Of a stretch of 64,000 bases of DNA, positions 46,977 to 56,179 are shown piece after piece. The DNA is from Desulfovibrionales bacterium (GTDB taxonomy: Bacteria; Desulfobacterota; Desulfovibrionia; Desulfovibrionales; Desulfonatronaceae). The first letter of the stretch is position 1. Each line of letters opens with the position of its first letter. The notes under the pieces were generated by a model, which ran no database searches, was not told where the DNA came from, and was given only the letters and a program-made list of their open reading frames with translations. The translations under genes were made by a program, and so were the position numbers. The stretch is taken from positions 62,001 through 126,000 of the forward strand of contig REDL01000059.1 in the NCBI GenBank assembly GCA_007693505.1, in the 5' to 3' direction.

Positions 46977-47942
46977 ATGCAAACTACCTCGAGGCTGCCA
47001 CATCCGGAGCTAGCGTCATCCCCGTCCCTGCGCAGAACCGCCCGTAAACCCCCATGGTTGCGTCGAGCACTGCCTCGAGGGAGTGCATTCACCCGTCTTG
47101 ACGGGCGACTCCGAGGTCTGGGACTGGCAACAGTTTGCCGCAGCGCCCGCTGCCCGAACATTGCCGAATGTTTTTCCAGCGGGACGGCAACATTTTTGAT
47201 CCTCGGCGATGTCTGCACCCGCACCTGCACGTTCTGCAACATCACGTCCGGGCATCCATCCCCCCCCTCGGATCAGGAAGCTGATCAGGTCAGCCGGGCC
47301 GTGGCCGAAATGGACCTGCATTACGTGGTGATCACCTCGGTGACCCGAGACGATCTTCCGGACGGCGGAGCCAGCCACTTTGCGCGAGTGGTCCACCGGG
47401 TCAAGACTGATATCACCGGTTTGAGTGTTGAGGTATTGATTCCTGATTTTCAGGGCAACCGGAGAGCCTTGGAAATTGTATTGGAGTCCGGGGTGGATGT
47501 GCTGAACCACAACCTGGAGACCGTACCGGAACTCTATACCCGCGTTCGACCCCAGGCCGACTATTTTCGCAGTCTGGAACTCCTGGCCCGCAGCCGGTAT
47601 TGGGCAGGAAAAACGAATCGCCCCCTCCGCACCAAGAGCGGTCTGATGCTTGGCCTGGGTGAGACACACGACCAACTAAAACGAGTTTTTGCCAATCTGG
47701 CCGCAACAGACTGTGACATCCTGACCATGGGACAGTACTTGGCTCCCTCTCCGGCCCATCACCCGGTGATCCGTTATGTGCCGCCAGAGGAATTCACCCA
47801 ACTGGCCGAGCTGGCCAAGGCAGAGGGCATTGCCACGGTTTTTTCCGCTCCCCTGGTCCGCAGCAGCTATCATGCCTCGGATATTGTCGAATCCATGTGT
47901 GTTCCATCGAACATAACCCCCAACCTCAATTCCGCACCATGA
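46977..47942 (+). CDS. lipA: Lipoyl synthase
   Basis: A 321-residue radical-SAM enzyme inserting two sulfur atoms into protein-bound octanoate. The auxiliary cluster cysteines are in TVCRSARCPNIAECF. The radical-SAM cluster is in CTRTCTFCNI (C-x3-C-x2-C). GLMLGLGETHDQ and the C-terminal PLVRSSYHASD, with the RSSYHA serine that ligates the auxiliary cluster, are also present. The ATG at 46977 is the only ATG before the conserved KPPWLRRALP, but it sits immediately after a terminator hairpin without a clear ribosome-binding site. The stop overlaps the next gene (ATGA). Confidence 0.95.
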   Translation: MQTTSRLPHPELASSPSLRRTARKPPWLRRALPRGSAFTRLDGRLRGLGLATVCRSARCPNIAECFSSGTATFLILGDVCTRTCTFCNITSGHPSPPSDQEADQVSRAVAEMDLHYVVITSVTRDDLPDGGASHFARVVHRVKTDITGLSVEVLIPDFQGNRRALEIVLESGVDVLNHNLETVPELYTRVRPQADYFRSLELLARSRYWAGKTNRPLRTKSGLMLGLGETHDQLKRVFANLAATDCDILTMGQYLAPSPAHHPVIRYVPPEEFTQLAELAKAEGIATVFSAPLVRSSYHASDIVESMCVPSNITPNLNSAP

Positions 47943-48838
47943 AATCATCCGTTGTTTCCCCATTCCGAGTCGGTCTTCCCCAGATTTCAATCCCTGCAGA
48001 CCCGCGCCACAGTCTGGTCAAGGCCGAGGAATTCGTGCGCCAAGCCGCCCGTCTTGGCGCACAGGTGATCTGCCTGCCGGAGTTGTTCCGATCCCCCTAT
48101 TTCTGCCAACAGGAAGATCCGGAATTCTTCACCTGGGCGGAATCCATCCCCGGACCGGCCACCGAGGCCTTGGGCCAGGTGGCCCGGGAGGAGCAGGTTG
48201 TCATCCTGGCCTCCTTGTTTGAGCGACGCGGTCCGGGAGTGTACCACAATACCCTGGCGGTCATCGATGCGGACGGGACGGTGCTGGGGCTCTACCGCAA
48301 GATGCACATTCCTGACGATCCCGGCTATTATGAAAAATACTTTTTTGCTCCTGGTGATACCGGATTCAAGAATTTCGACACCCGCTTCGGGCGGATCGGC
48401 GGGCTGGTCTGCTGGGATCAGTGGTATCCGGAGGCGGCCCGGCTCACGGCTCTGCATGGGGCCGTGGCCCTGTTCTACCCCACGGCTATTGGCTGGCATC
48501 CTGAGGAGAAAGCCCAGTTTGGGGTGGAACAGCAAGACGCCTGGATTACGGTACAGCGGGGCCACGCTGTGGCCAATGGCATCTATGTCGCCGTGGTCAA
48601 CCGCATCGGCCACGAACTTCCGCCCGGTGGTGGCCCGGGCATCGAGTTCTGGGGCAACTCCTTCGTGGCCGGCCCCATGGGCGAATTGCTCTGCCGGGCT
48701 TCAGCGGACAAAGAGGAAATTTTGCTGGCGGAAATCGATCCAGCCCGCCTGGAAACTGTCCGTCAGCACTGGCCTTTTTTTCGCGACCGACGTATTGACG
48801 CCTACGCTGGAATCACCAGCCGTTACCTGGGAGATTAG
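47939..48838 (+). CDS. aguB: N-carbamoylputrescine amidase
   Basis: A 299-residue nitrilase-superfamily enzyme hydrolysing N-carbamoylputrescine to putrescine, CO2 and ammonia. The Glu-Lys-Cys triad is visible: the glutamate in CLPELFRSPYF, the lysine in YRKMHIPDDPGYYEKYFF and the cysteine in GLVCWDQWYPE. These surrounding residues are characteristic of AguB. It overlaps lipA by four bases and is followed three bases later by aguA, the preceding enzyme of the same route. Confidence 0.95.
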   Translation: MKSSVVSPFRVGLPQISIPADPRHSLVKAEEFVRQAARLGAQVICLPELFRSPYFCQQEDPEFFTWAESIPGPATEALGQVAREEQVVILASLFERRGPGVYHNTLAVIDADGTVLGLYRKMHIPDDPGYYEKYFFAPGDTGFKNFDTRFGRIGGLVCWDQWYPEAARLTALHGAVALFYPTAIGWHPEEKAQFGVEQQDAWITVQRGHAVANGIYVAVVNRIGHELPPGGGPGIEFWGNSFVAGPMGELLCRASADKEEILLAEIDPARLETVRQHWPFFRDRRIDAYAGITSRYLGD

Positions 48839-48841
48839 GCC

Positions 48842-49885
48842 ATGAACGGAGTCTATCGACTGCCTGCGGAGTGGGAGCCCCATGCCGCCACATGGCTGGC
48901 TTGGCCGCACAATGCCCGGGATTGGCCGGGCAAATTCGCGGCCATCCGTTGGGTCTACGCTGAAATCGTCCGTCACTTGGCCTTATCCGAGCCGGTGCGG
49001 ATTCTGGTTCGTTCAGCGGAGCAGGAACAGGAAGTCCGCAATCTGTTGCAGCGCTCCCATGTTGATCTGAACCAGGTGACATGTTTCTTCATCCCCACAA
49101 ACCGTGTCTGGACCCGGGATTACTGTCCGGCCTTTGTCCAGCACCAAAGCGGCGGTGTTCATGCCGTGCGCTTTGGCTTCAACGGCTGGGCAAAATATGC
49201 GGACCATGAACTGGATGCTGCCGTGCCGGATAATATCGCAAGGGTCTTGGACATCCCCCTGAAGCAACTGAGCCATGGCGACCGTGCGGTGGTGCTTGAA
49301 GGCGGGGCCATTGACGGCAATGGTCGGGGTTCGCTGTTGACCACCGAGGAATGCCTGCTGGACCAGCAAACCCAGGTGCGCAATCCCGGCCTGAGCCGGG
49401 GAGACCTGGAAGCGGCCCTGCGAGCATATCTGGGTGTGACCAACGTGATCTGGCTGGGGGACGGGATTGTTGGGGACGATACCCACGGCCATGTGGACGA
49501 TCTTTGCCGGTTTGTGAATCCGAACACTGTTGTTCTGGCCCAGGAGGACAACTCCCAGGATGCCAACTACCGCGCTCTGCAGGATAACCGCGAACGTCTG
49601 GAGTTTGCCCGGCTGGAAGACGGATCGCGGCTCGAAGTCGTGGCCCTGCCCATGCCTGCCCCCCTGTACTTCGAGAATATTCGCCTTCCGGCCAGCTACG
49701 CCAATTTCTATATCGGCAACACCACGGTCCTCGTGCCCACCTTCAACGACCCACGGGATCGCATCGCCCTGGGTATCCTGGCCGACGTGTTCCCGGGCCG
49801 GAAGGTGGTGGGCATCCATGCCGTGGATCTGGTCTGGGGCTTCGGGACCCTGCATTGTCTGACCCACGAACAGGCCGCGGGGTGA
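48842..49885 (+). CDS. aguA: Agmatine deiminase
   Basis: A 347-residue enzyme converting agmatine to N-carbamoylputrescine and ammonia. Family motifs are MPAEW-like LPAEWEPHAATWLAWPHN at the N-terminus, TRDYCPAFV, GDDTHGHVDD with catalytic residues, and the nucleophile cysteine in GTLHCLTHEQ near the C-terminus. Together with aguB it completes a two-step route from agmatine to putrescine. An arginine decarboxylase is not in the window. Its end overlaps the lipB start by four bases. Confidence 0.95.
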   Translation: MNGVYRLPAEWEPHAATWLAWPHNARDWPGKFAAIRWVYAEIVRHLALSEPVRILVRSAEQEQEVRNLLQRSHVDLNQVTCFFIPTNRVWTRDYCPAFVQHQSGGVHAVRFGFNGWAKYADHELDAAVPDNIARVLDIPLKQLSHGDRAVVLEGGAIDGNGRGSLLTTEECLLDQQTQVRNPGLSRGDLEAALRAYLGVTNVIWLGDGIVGDDTHGHVDDLCRFVNPNTVVLAQEDNSQDANYRALQDNRERLEFARLEDGSRLEVVALPMPAPLYFENIRLPASYANFYIGNTTVLVPTFNDPRDRIALGILADVFPGRKVVGIHAVDLVWGFGTLHCLTHEQAAG

Positions 49886-50631
49886 TTGGCGAAGCAAAAC
49901 AGGCCACAGTAGCCACTGATGGAGTGAAACGCCATGGCCTGAGCCTGCCGCATCCACCTGAGCGCTCGCCCTCTTGCCAGGGTCTTTTTGTTCAGGATCT
50001 GGGATGCATATCCTACGACCGGGCCTTGGCCATCCAGAACCACGCCGTGGAGGATGTGTCGGGTGGTGGAATGGAGCGGGTTTTCGTGTTGGAGCATTCG
50101 CCAGTGATCACACTGGGCCGGAAAAGCGGAGTCGAATATCTGCGTACCACACCGGAAATGCTTATTCGGCGCGGCATTCAGGTTGTCCAGACTTCCCGAG
50201 GGGGGAGCGTGACCTGTCATTATCCGGGGCAACTGGTGGTGTATCCCCTTTTGCGGCTGGATCGCCGTCCCGGCGGACTGCGCCGGCTCATTCACACGCT
50301 GGAACAGGCCGTAATCCGGACATTGAACGGTTTCGGTCTCCACGCGACACGCAATCCGGGCCGACCCGGAGTTTGGGTCCAGGACCGGAAAATCGCTTCC
50401 ATCGGTCTGGGACTCAAGCGCTGGGTCTCCTATCACGGGCTGGCGTTGAATGTTAGCCGAGATACTGCCCTGTTTGATTTGATCTCCCCCTGTGGCCTGC
50501 CTGACGTTCAGATCACCTCGGTCCAGGGTGAGCTGGGTTGGAACGAACTGGAAATGGCCGAGGTGAAACAGGTTTTGACCGCGATTTTGTATCAGGAACT
50601 TGCACCGAAAGACGCGTTTCGCCATACTTGA
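49882..50631 (+). CDS. lipB: Octanoyl-[ACP]:protein octanoyltransferase
   Basis: A 249-residue enzyme moving octanoate from acyl carrier protein to lipoyl domains, the step before LipA. RGGSVTCHYPGQLVVYPLL and the lysine of RKIASIGLGLKRWVSYHGLALNV are family landmarks. The acyl-accepting cysteine is in LISPCGLPDVQITS. The conserved part begins about 35 residues in. I take the GTG at 49882 (GTGA overlap with aguA) as start, though a TTG at 49855 or a later GTG is possible. The H-Y-P-G-Q variant replaces the common H-G-P-G-Q. Confidence 0.92.
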   Translation: MIGEAKQATVATDGVKRHGLSLPHPPERSPSCQGLFVQDLGCISYDRALAIQNHAVEDVSGGGMERVFVLEHSPVITLGRKSGVEYLRTTPEMLIRRGIQVVQTSRGGSVTCHYPGQLVVYPLLRLDRRPGGLRRLIHTLEQAVIRTLNGFGLHATRNPGRPGVWVQDRKIASIGLGLKRWVSYHGLALNVSRDTALFDLISPCGLPDVQITSVQGELGWNELEMAEVKQVLTAILYQELAPKDAFRHT

Positions 50632-50764
50632 GGCAACCAATTCGTTCTTAGGGACGATCGGCGTTACAGCGGCCGAAGCCAGCTGTCTTCCTTCGCCGGT
50701 GCGTGCAGTGCCGATAAACATCAACCGTCAATTTTTCTCTGTTGATTTCTCACTGAGGTGAACC

Positions 50765-51181
50765 ATGGCCCAAATGATGAGCGTTCAAATCCAGACCGGA
50801 CAACTCCGGTCCTCTCCCTCTTTTCTGGCCCGGATCGTCGGAGAGGTGGCCTATGCCCGGCAGGTTCAGGTCCTGGAGGAACGGACCGGCTGGATGCGCG
50901 TGGCGGTTCCAGGGAGCGAATTGATCGGTTGGATGCACGAGTCGGCACTGAGCCGGAGAAGGATCGTCCTCCAGGCCGGGGATGCTGACGTGGAGCGGGC
51001 GGCCACCACCGGCGAGATTGCCTTGGCCGGCAAGGGGTTCAATGAACAGGTGGAGCGGGAATTTCGTTCCCGGAATCCGGATTTGGACTTCCGGAAAATC
51101 GACCAAATGCAGGCATCACGGCCGACCATGGCTCAGGTTCACCAATTCGCCCTGGAAGGGCGACTGCGCTTAGCCGAATAG
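50765..51181 (+). CDS. SH3-domain (SH3b) protein
   Basis: A 138-residue protein. Residues about 5-65 resemble a bacterial SH3b domain (VQIQTGQLRSSPSFLARIVG through GWMRVAVPGSELIGWMHESAL), which usually binds peptidoglycan or peptide. The C-terminal half (about 75-138) is a conserved-looking helical region. No signal peptide is apparent, which is unusual for an envelope SH3b protein. It starts a cluster with an M48 lipoprotein protease nine bases downstream. GAGGTGA precedes the ATG. Confidence 0.75.
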   Translation: MAQMMSVQIQTGQLRSSPSFLARIVGEVAYARQVQVLEERTGWMRVAVPGSELIGWMHESALSRRRIVLQAGDADVERAATTGEIALAGKGFNEQVEREFRSRNPDLDFRKIDQMQASRPTMAQVHQFALEGRLRLAE

Positions 51182-51189
51182 GAGGGGAT

Positions 51190-52128
51190 ATGCTGCACTT
51201 CTCCAGACGAAATTTTATGGCTTGGTCGGGAAAGGCTTTTCTGTCAGCTGCCTGTGCCAGTCCCTTGCTTGCTGGCCTGCTTTCCGGGTGCAAGACGGGT
51301 GATGTCGTCGGAGAGCTTGGCCGGGCCACCGGAGTTCTGGATGATGAGCAGGCCCGTTCCGTAGCCCGTGTGGCCACGGCACTCGGTCGCAGTTTCGAGG
51401 ACATTACCCCGGAACAGGAATTCTATATCGGCCGAACCGTGGGAGCCACAATTCTGGGCTCCTATAGTCCCTATACCGATCCAAAAGCCACCTCCTACGT
51501 CAATCTGGTGGGAACGCTGGTCAGCCTCTCCTCGGACATGCCGGAAACTTTCGGTGGCTATCATTTCATGATTCTGGACTCCGACGAGATCAACGCCTTT
51601 GCCGCGCCGGGCGGGTTGATCTTCGTTACCCGCGGCATGCTACGCTGCTGTACCACCGAGGATGCGGTGGCTGCCGTGCTGGCCCATGAAATCGGCCATA
51701 TCCAGCACCAGCACGGCATACAGACCATTCAACGGGCCCGTGTGACATCAGCGTTCACCATTTTGGCCGCGGAGGGCGCGCGCACCCTGGGTGGCCGCGA
51801 CCTTGTGCAGCTGACAGAAATCTTTGAAGAGTCGGTTTCGGACGTCATCAACACCTTGGCGGTCAATGGTTACTCCCGGAACGCCGAACGCGAGGCGGAT
51901 CGGGCCGCAGTGATGATTCTGGATCGGGCAGGCTACGACAGTGCGGCTCTGGTGAGCATGCTGGAGGTCATGGAGACCAAGCTGACTCCAGGTGGGTTGG
52001 ACTTCGCCCGGACTCACCCGGCACCCGCCAGTCGAATCCGGGACATCCGCCCGATTCTGCCGTTGGTTCGGGCATCGAACCCAGCCTTGCGACAGGAACG
52101 CTTTCTGGCCGCCCTGCACCGGATTTAA
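51190..52128 (+). CDS. M48-family zinc metalloprotease lipoprotein
   Basis: A 312-residue periplasmic protease. The N-terminus has twin arginines (SRRNFMAWSGKAFLS) and a lipobox LLSGC near residue 34, so it is probably a Tat- or Sec-exported lipoprotein. HEIGH near residue 166 (LAHEIGHIQHQHG) binds zinc, with a downstream glutamate in NAEREADRAA as third ligand. BepA and LoiP-type relatives handle outer-membrane protein quality control. AGGAGG precedes the ATG. Confidence 0.9.
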   Translation: MLHFSRRNFMAWSGKAFLSAACASPLLAGLLSGCKTGDVVGELGRATGVLDDEQARSVARVATALGRSFEDITPEQEFYIGRTVGATILGSYSPYTDPKATSYVNLVGTLVSLSSDMPETFGGYHFMILDSDEINAFAAPGGLIFVTRGMLRCCTTEDAVAAVLAHEIGHIQHQHGIQTIQRARVTSAFTILAAEGARTLGGRDLVQLTEIFEESVSDVINTLAVNGYSRNAEREADRAAVMILDRAGYDSAALVSMLEVMETKLTPGGLDFARTHPAPASRIRDIRPILPLVRASNPALRQERFLAALHRI

Positions 52129-52138
52129 CAGACCTTTC

Positions 52139-54298
52139 ATGGCCGCTCACGCCGCCAAAGTTTTCCGCCAAACCATGGTCACCGGTTTGGCCGCGGCCAT
52201 TCTGGCGCTTTCGCCCTGGTTTCTGGGATTCTGGGAGAGTTGGGAAGCCACAACCTGGGACATGCGCGTATCCCGACTGGCGGCCCCGGGCTCGGCTACC
52301 GAGGACATCGTCCTGGTTCTGCTGGATCAGCAAAGCCTGGATTGGGGTCAGGAACAAGGCGGACTGAGCTGGCCGTGGCCTCGGGAGATCTACACGGCCA
52401 TCATCGAGTTTTGCCGCCAGGCTGAGGTGGCGTCTTTGACGCTTGACGTGCTTTTCCTGGAGCCCTCGGGGTATGGTGTTGCCGACGACGCTCTGCTGGC
52501 CGATTCCCTGAAATCCCTCGACGTCACGGCCTTGGCCCTGTTTCTCAGTCGTGCCGCCACCGGCGGCGTACCGTTCTGGCCTGAAGACCTTCCAGAGCCC
52601 GACTGGGAGGTCATCGGGTTGGACAATTGGCCAGGCAATGTCACCACCCGGATCAGCCCGCCACGTCCCGAACTGGCCGCAGCTGTCGGGATCCTGGGCA
52701 ATGTCCAGCTGCAACCGGATCCGGATGGCGTATTTCGCCGGATGCGACCTTTGGAGGTCTTTGACGGCCGAGCCGTCCCTTCCCTGGGAATGGCCGCATT
52801 TCTTGCCACGGCAAAAACACCACGTCACCCGGACCATCCGCCCAAAACGGCCAAAATGGATCGCCATGGCCTGAGCCTGGGCGATCGCCATATCCCACTG
52901 GACCATAGCGGCTCGGCCATCCTGCGGTTTCGCGGTCCCTCAGGCACGCATACCGCCTACAGTGCGGCTGCCATCATTCAATCCGAGATTCGATTACGGG
53001 AAGGGCTGTCCCCGGTCATCGGCACCGAGGAACTCCGGGACAAGCATGTTTTTTTCGGGTTTTCCGCTCCCGGACTGTTTGATCTACGGCCCACACCCAT
53101 CAGCGGCGTCTATCCTGGTGTAGAGATCCAGGCCACATTTTTGGATAATTTGCTCTCCAATGACTTCATGCGTGACCTTCCCGGTCCAGTCACGGCTGCT
53201 CTGGTTCTCAGCCTGGGACTGCTTACGGGCCTGATCCTGGCGTTGTGGCGTGCTCCCCTGGTTGGTGCCCTGGCAGGCGTGGCCCTGCTCGGCGTTCCAG
53301 TGGTCCTGGCTCTGCTGGCATACCAGCTCGGCTGGTGGGTTCCCGTGGTGGCACCGGAAGTCAGCGTCGCCGTGGCCGTGGTCCTCGGACTGCTGTACAA
53401 CTATGCCACCGAGGGCCGACAACGGCGGTTCATCAAGAACGCGTTCCAGCAGTACCTCAGCCCGCAGGTCATCGAGCAGCTCATAGCCGATCCCGACAAG
53501 CTTAAGCTGGGTGGTGAACGCAAGGTCTTGAGCATCTTTTTCTCCGACTTGCAGGGCTTTACCTCCATTTCCGAAAAACTGGATCCAGAAGAGCTCACCG
53601 CCCTGCTCAATGACTATCTTTCGGCCATGACCGAGATCATTCAGGATGAGGGCGGCACCGTGGACAAGTACGAGGGCGACGCGATCATCGCCTTCTGGAA
53701 TGCTCCGTTGAATGTTCCGGACCATGCCGTGCGCGCGGTGCGGGCCGCCCTGCGCTGCCAGGCCCGGCTGGCGGAGTTGCGGCCAGTCCTTAACAGGCGC
53801 ACCGGGCATGATCTATTCATGCGCATCGGAATCAACACCGGCCCGGCCGTGGTGGGCAACATGGGATCCCACTCCCGTTTCGACTATTCCATGCTGGGCG
53901 ACGCCGTGAATCTGGCCGCCCGCCTGGAGGGGGTGAACAAGCAGTTCGGCACCTTTACGATGATTTCTGAAGCCACACGCCAGGCGATGCAAGCCCAGTC
54001 CGGCGAGGTGATCCCCCTGCGCGAACTGGGCCGGGTGGCCGTTGTCGGCCGCAAAGAGCCGGTAACGGTTTATGAACCCCTTGCTCCAGAGGACGCCACG
54101 ACACGGGCAAACGATCTGAAACACTTTGCCGAGGGTCTTGCCGCCTATTACCAGGGAAATTTCAGACATGCGGGGAAACTATTCAATGCTCTTGCCCACA
54201 AGGATTCCGTGGCGGCCCGCTACGCCCATGCTTGCCTGGAACTGTCGGCCTCGCATCCAGACAACTGGGATGGTGTCTGGGTGATGAGCAGCAAATAG
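52139..54298 (+). CDS. CHASE2-domain adenylate/guanylate cyclase
   Basis: A 719-residue membrane signalling enzyme. One N-terminal helix (about 12-30) leads to a periplasmic CHASE2 sensor (about 35-330). Three further helices (about 340-420) follow, then a class III cyclase domain (about 455-640) with the metal aspartates in FFSDLQGFTS and EGDAIIAFW. A C-terminal helical extension follows. The ATG at 52139 is taken because upstream codons overlap the protease gene. It forms cAMP or cGMP in response to an unknown extracytoplasmic signal. The protease partner just upstream may feed that signal. Confidence 0.9.
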   Translation: MAAHAAKVFRQTMVTGLAAAILALSPWFLGFWESWEATTWDMRVSRLAAPGSATEDIVLVLLDQQSLDWGQEQGGLSWPWPREIYTAIIEFCRQAEVASLTLDVLFLEPSGYGVADDALLADSLKSLDVTALALFLSRAATGGVPFWPEDLPEPDWEVIGLDNWPGNVTTRISPPRPELAAAVGILGNVQLQPDPDGVFRRMRPLEVFDGRAVPSLGMAAFLATAKTPRHPDHPPKTAKMDRHGLSLGDRHIPLDHSGSAILRFRGPSGTHTAYSAAAIIQSEIRLREGLSPVIGTEELRDKHVFFGFSAPGLFDLRPTPISGVYPGVEIQATFLDNLLSNDFMRDLPGPVTAALVLSLGLLTGLILALWRAPLVGALAGVALLGVPVVLALLAYQLGWWVPVVAPEVSVAVAVVLGLLYNYATEGRQRRFIKNAFQQYLSPQVIEQLIADPDKLKLGGERKVLSIFFSDLQGFTSISEKLDPEELTALLNDYLSAMTEIIQDEGGTVDKYEGDAIIAFWNAPLNVPDHAVRAVRAALRCQARLAELRPVLNRRTGHDLFMRIGINTGPAVVGNMGSHSRFDYSMLGDAVNLAARLEGVNKQFGTFTMISEATRQAMQAQSGEVIPLRELGRVAVVGRKEPVTVYEPLAPEDATTRANDLKHFAEGLAAYYQGNFRHAGKLFNALAHKDSVAARYAHACLELSASHPDNWDGVWVMSSK

Positions 54299-54454
54299 TC
54301 CCCAGATTTTACTGCACAGGGTTGGGAAATGCTCATGATTGCTCGCGAGCAGCCCATGCCTATCCGTCTCTTGACGGATTTGGATGTTGATTCGGAATCA
54401 ATCTGCGCCTGCGGCAGTCTTTCTTTTCATCCTCAACCAGGCTTGGAGGTTCAC

Positions 54455-55006
54455 GTGGCCAAAAGAATTCTTTTGATGGTGTTTGTCTTTTTGTTCGTAT
54501 CCAGTGGTGGTTATGCGATGAATCTCTCTGTGTTGGATATGGAGCGGTTCATCAAGACCACCAAAGCGCTTGCTCCATATTTTGCCGAGTTTGATGACGA
54601 CGATGATGACTATGCCGATGTTGATGAGGGTTTGGTTGTTTTCAACCCTGAAGAAACAAAACAATTGGTGATGGCAACCCTTTCCGAGAGTTCGGAAATG
54701 CGCAACATCGTCACAAGCAACGGGTATGCTTCCGTACAAACCTATGCGCAAGAATATGCATATATCATTCGTGCATACATGGCCTCTACCGGGGTGGGCC
54801 GGTTTGCGGAACTTGAGAGGTCTCTGGCTTCCATGGCCCCAGAACAACGCCAGGCATTTGAAAGCTTACCATTTTACCAGATGCTGTCCGAGACAAAAAA
54901 GCAGCTGGCATCCATCCCGGAATCGCATATCCAGGCAATATCGCCTTACATGGAGCAATTACATGAGCTGTTCGAACATGATGACGATGAGGATGATTTT
55001 TTTTAG
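54455..55006 (+). CDS. Exported acidic protein of unknown function
   Basis: A 183-residue protein with a signal peptide (KRILLMVFVFLFVSSGGYA). The mature part is helical and carries two very acidic stretches (EFDDDDDDYADVDE after the signal and FEHDDDEDDFF at the C-terminus), suggesting calcium or other divalent-metal binding. GGAGG lies five bases upstream of the GTG at 54455, so the longer open frame from 54329 is not used. No family recognised. The 54299-54454 spacer holds nothing else. Confidence 0.7.
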   Translation: MAKRILLMVFVFLFVSSGGYAMNLSVLDMERFIKTTKALAPYFAEFDDDDDDYADVDEGLVVFNPEETKQLVMATLSESSEMRNIVTSNGYASVQTYAQEYAYIIRAYMASTGVGRFAELERSLASMAPEQRQAFESLPFYQMLSETKKQLASIPESHIQAISPYMEQLHELFEHDDDEDDFF

Positions 55007-55071
55007 GCTGCAGGAAAAATCCGCCGAATGAGCGCATTGCAGCCGAAGGTTACCGCGGGAATTGTTTGTCT

Positions 55072-55115
55072 CGGCTGCTTTGGGGCAGCGCAACGTACTC
55101 GCCCCAAAGCAGCCG
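55072..55115. repeat. Perfect 15-bp inverted repeat between convergent genes
   Basis: CGGCTGCTTTGGGGC and GCCCCAAAGCAGCCG are exact inverted copies separated by 14 bases. The hairpin sits between two convergent genes of unknown function and may be a bidirectional terminator, although no T run follows. Confidence 0.65.
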
Positions 55116-55137
55116 GGCCGGCCTGAGGTGGACTGCC

Positions 55138-55554
55138 TTAAGTATGCCGTCTTTCGGCCCGGACACGCCCGCGGGCCTCGTCAACCCTTTCCAGGATGTA
55201 GGCCTCAAGAACAGGGTTCGGTGCTTCCACATCAAAGCAATACCCATCCTCGCTCAGCAGTCCCTGGGGCACGAGGTTGCCGTGTTCGTCCGGATCGCTG
55301 ACCGTGTCCGCATAAAAACAGACCGAGAGCCATCGTCCGTCTATGTCTTCAACCACGTCCACCAGGCAGAATAGTGCTTCCGCTACAGGTCCGGCGACCT
55401 TTGCCCGCAAACTGGCGCTCACACCGTCTCGTTCAACGAAATCTATAAAAACTTCAGGTGATTGCAAGGATTCCAACAAGCGAACAAAAAAGGGGCGAAC
55501 CTGCTTCGGATCCGCCTGCCAATGCGTCAGATACGTCTGAACGGTGCCTAGCAT
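55138..55554 (-). CDS. Hypothetical cytoplasmic protein
   Basis: A 138-residue soluble protein with no membrane or signal segment, alternating beta and helix in composition (for example EALFCLVDVVEDIDGRWLSV). GGAG lies eight bases before the ATG at 55554, which fits better than the open frame extending to 55671. It is convergent with the acidic exported protein. The 55555-55789 spacer up to the next gene holds nothing recognised. Family unknown. Confidence 0.7.
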   Translation of the reverse strand: MLGTVQTYLTHWQADPKQVRPFFVRLLESLQSPEVFIDFVERDGVSASLRAKVAGPVAEALFCLVDVVEDIDGRWLSVCFYADTVSDPDEHGNLVPQGLLSEDGYCFDVEAPNPVLEAYILERVDEARGRVRAERRHT

Positions 55555-55789
55555 ATGTGTTCTCCTTGTAGCCGAGGAAAAAGCCCTTGGCGTTCCGATG
55601 AAAAAGAGCTGTTTGCCGTGAACCAAGACCGGGATACTGACGCAATTCGAGACACCGCTCAAGAGCGGCAACCATGGTCGTATTTACAGCAACTTTTGAC
55701 ATTTCTGAGCAAGCCCCATACATCCTATCTACCAAGCGGAGAAAGCGGACACACGCACCGCGCTTTTCATCCATCAGGGGTAGTGATCC

Positions 55790-56179
55790 ATGAAAGTCTA
55801 TTTTGTCCTCCTGGCGATACTTTTCCTTTCCACCACGGCCACGCGACTCTTGCAGCTCACCATTACCACCGATCCAGCGCTCTCTGTAAAGATTCTGGCG
55901 GACATCGTGCTTTTTGCTCTTTGCCTGCTGGCGTGTCATGGACTTGCTTTTGGGCGCCGCTACTTCTCTTTATCGTTCTGGGCTTGGCCGGGCCGACTGA
56001 CGTTGATACTTGGGGGTATTCACGTTCTGCTGACACTGACGACTCTGGACGAATCCGCTTCGCCGTTCTGGCCCATTGACCTGGGCATGGCGGCGATCAT
56101 TTATGGACTGTTTGCCACCCCCGCGATCCTCTATGCCAACGAACTGAAAACCGGACTGACCGGCCAGGCAAAGGTTTAG
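55790..56179 (+). CDS. Small integral membrane protein of unknown function
   Basis: A 129-residue protein with four hydrophobic helices (about 3-20, 32-50, 65-85 and 95-115), no catalytic motif visible. GGGG about ten bases before the ATG may serve as the ribosome-binding site. It lies 140 bases before the MFS carrier. Family not recognised. Confidence 0.65.
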   Translation: MKVYFVLLAILFLSTTATRLLQLTITTDPALSVKILADIVLFALCLLACHGLAFGRRYFSLSFWAWPGRLTLILGGIHVLLTLTTLDESASPFWPIDLGMAAIIYGLFATPAILYANELKTGLTGQAKV

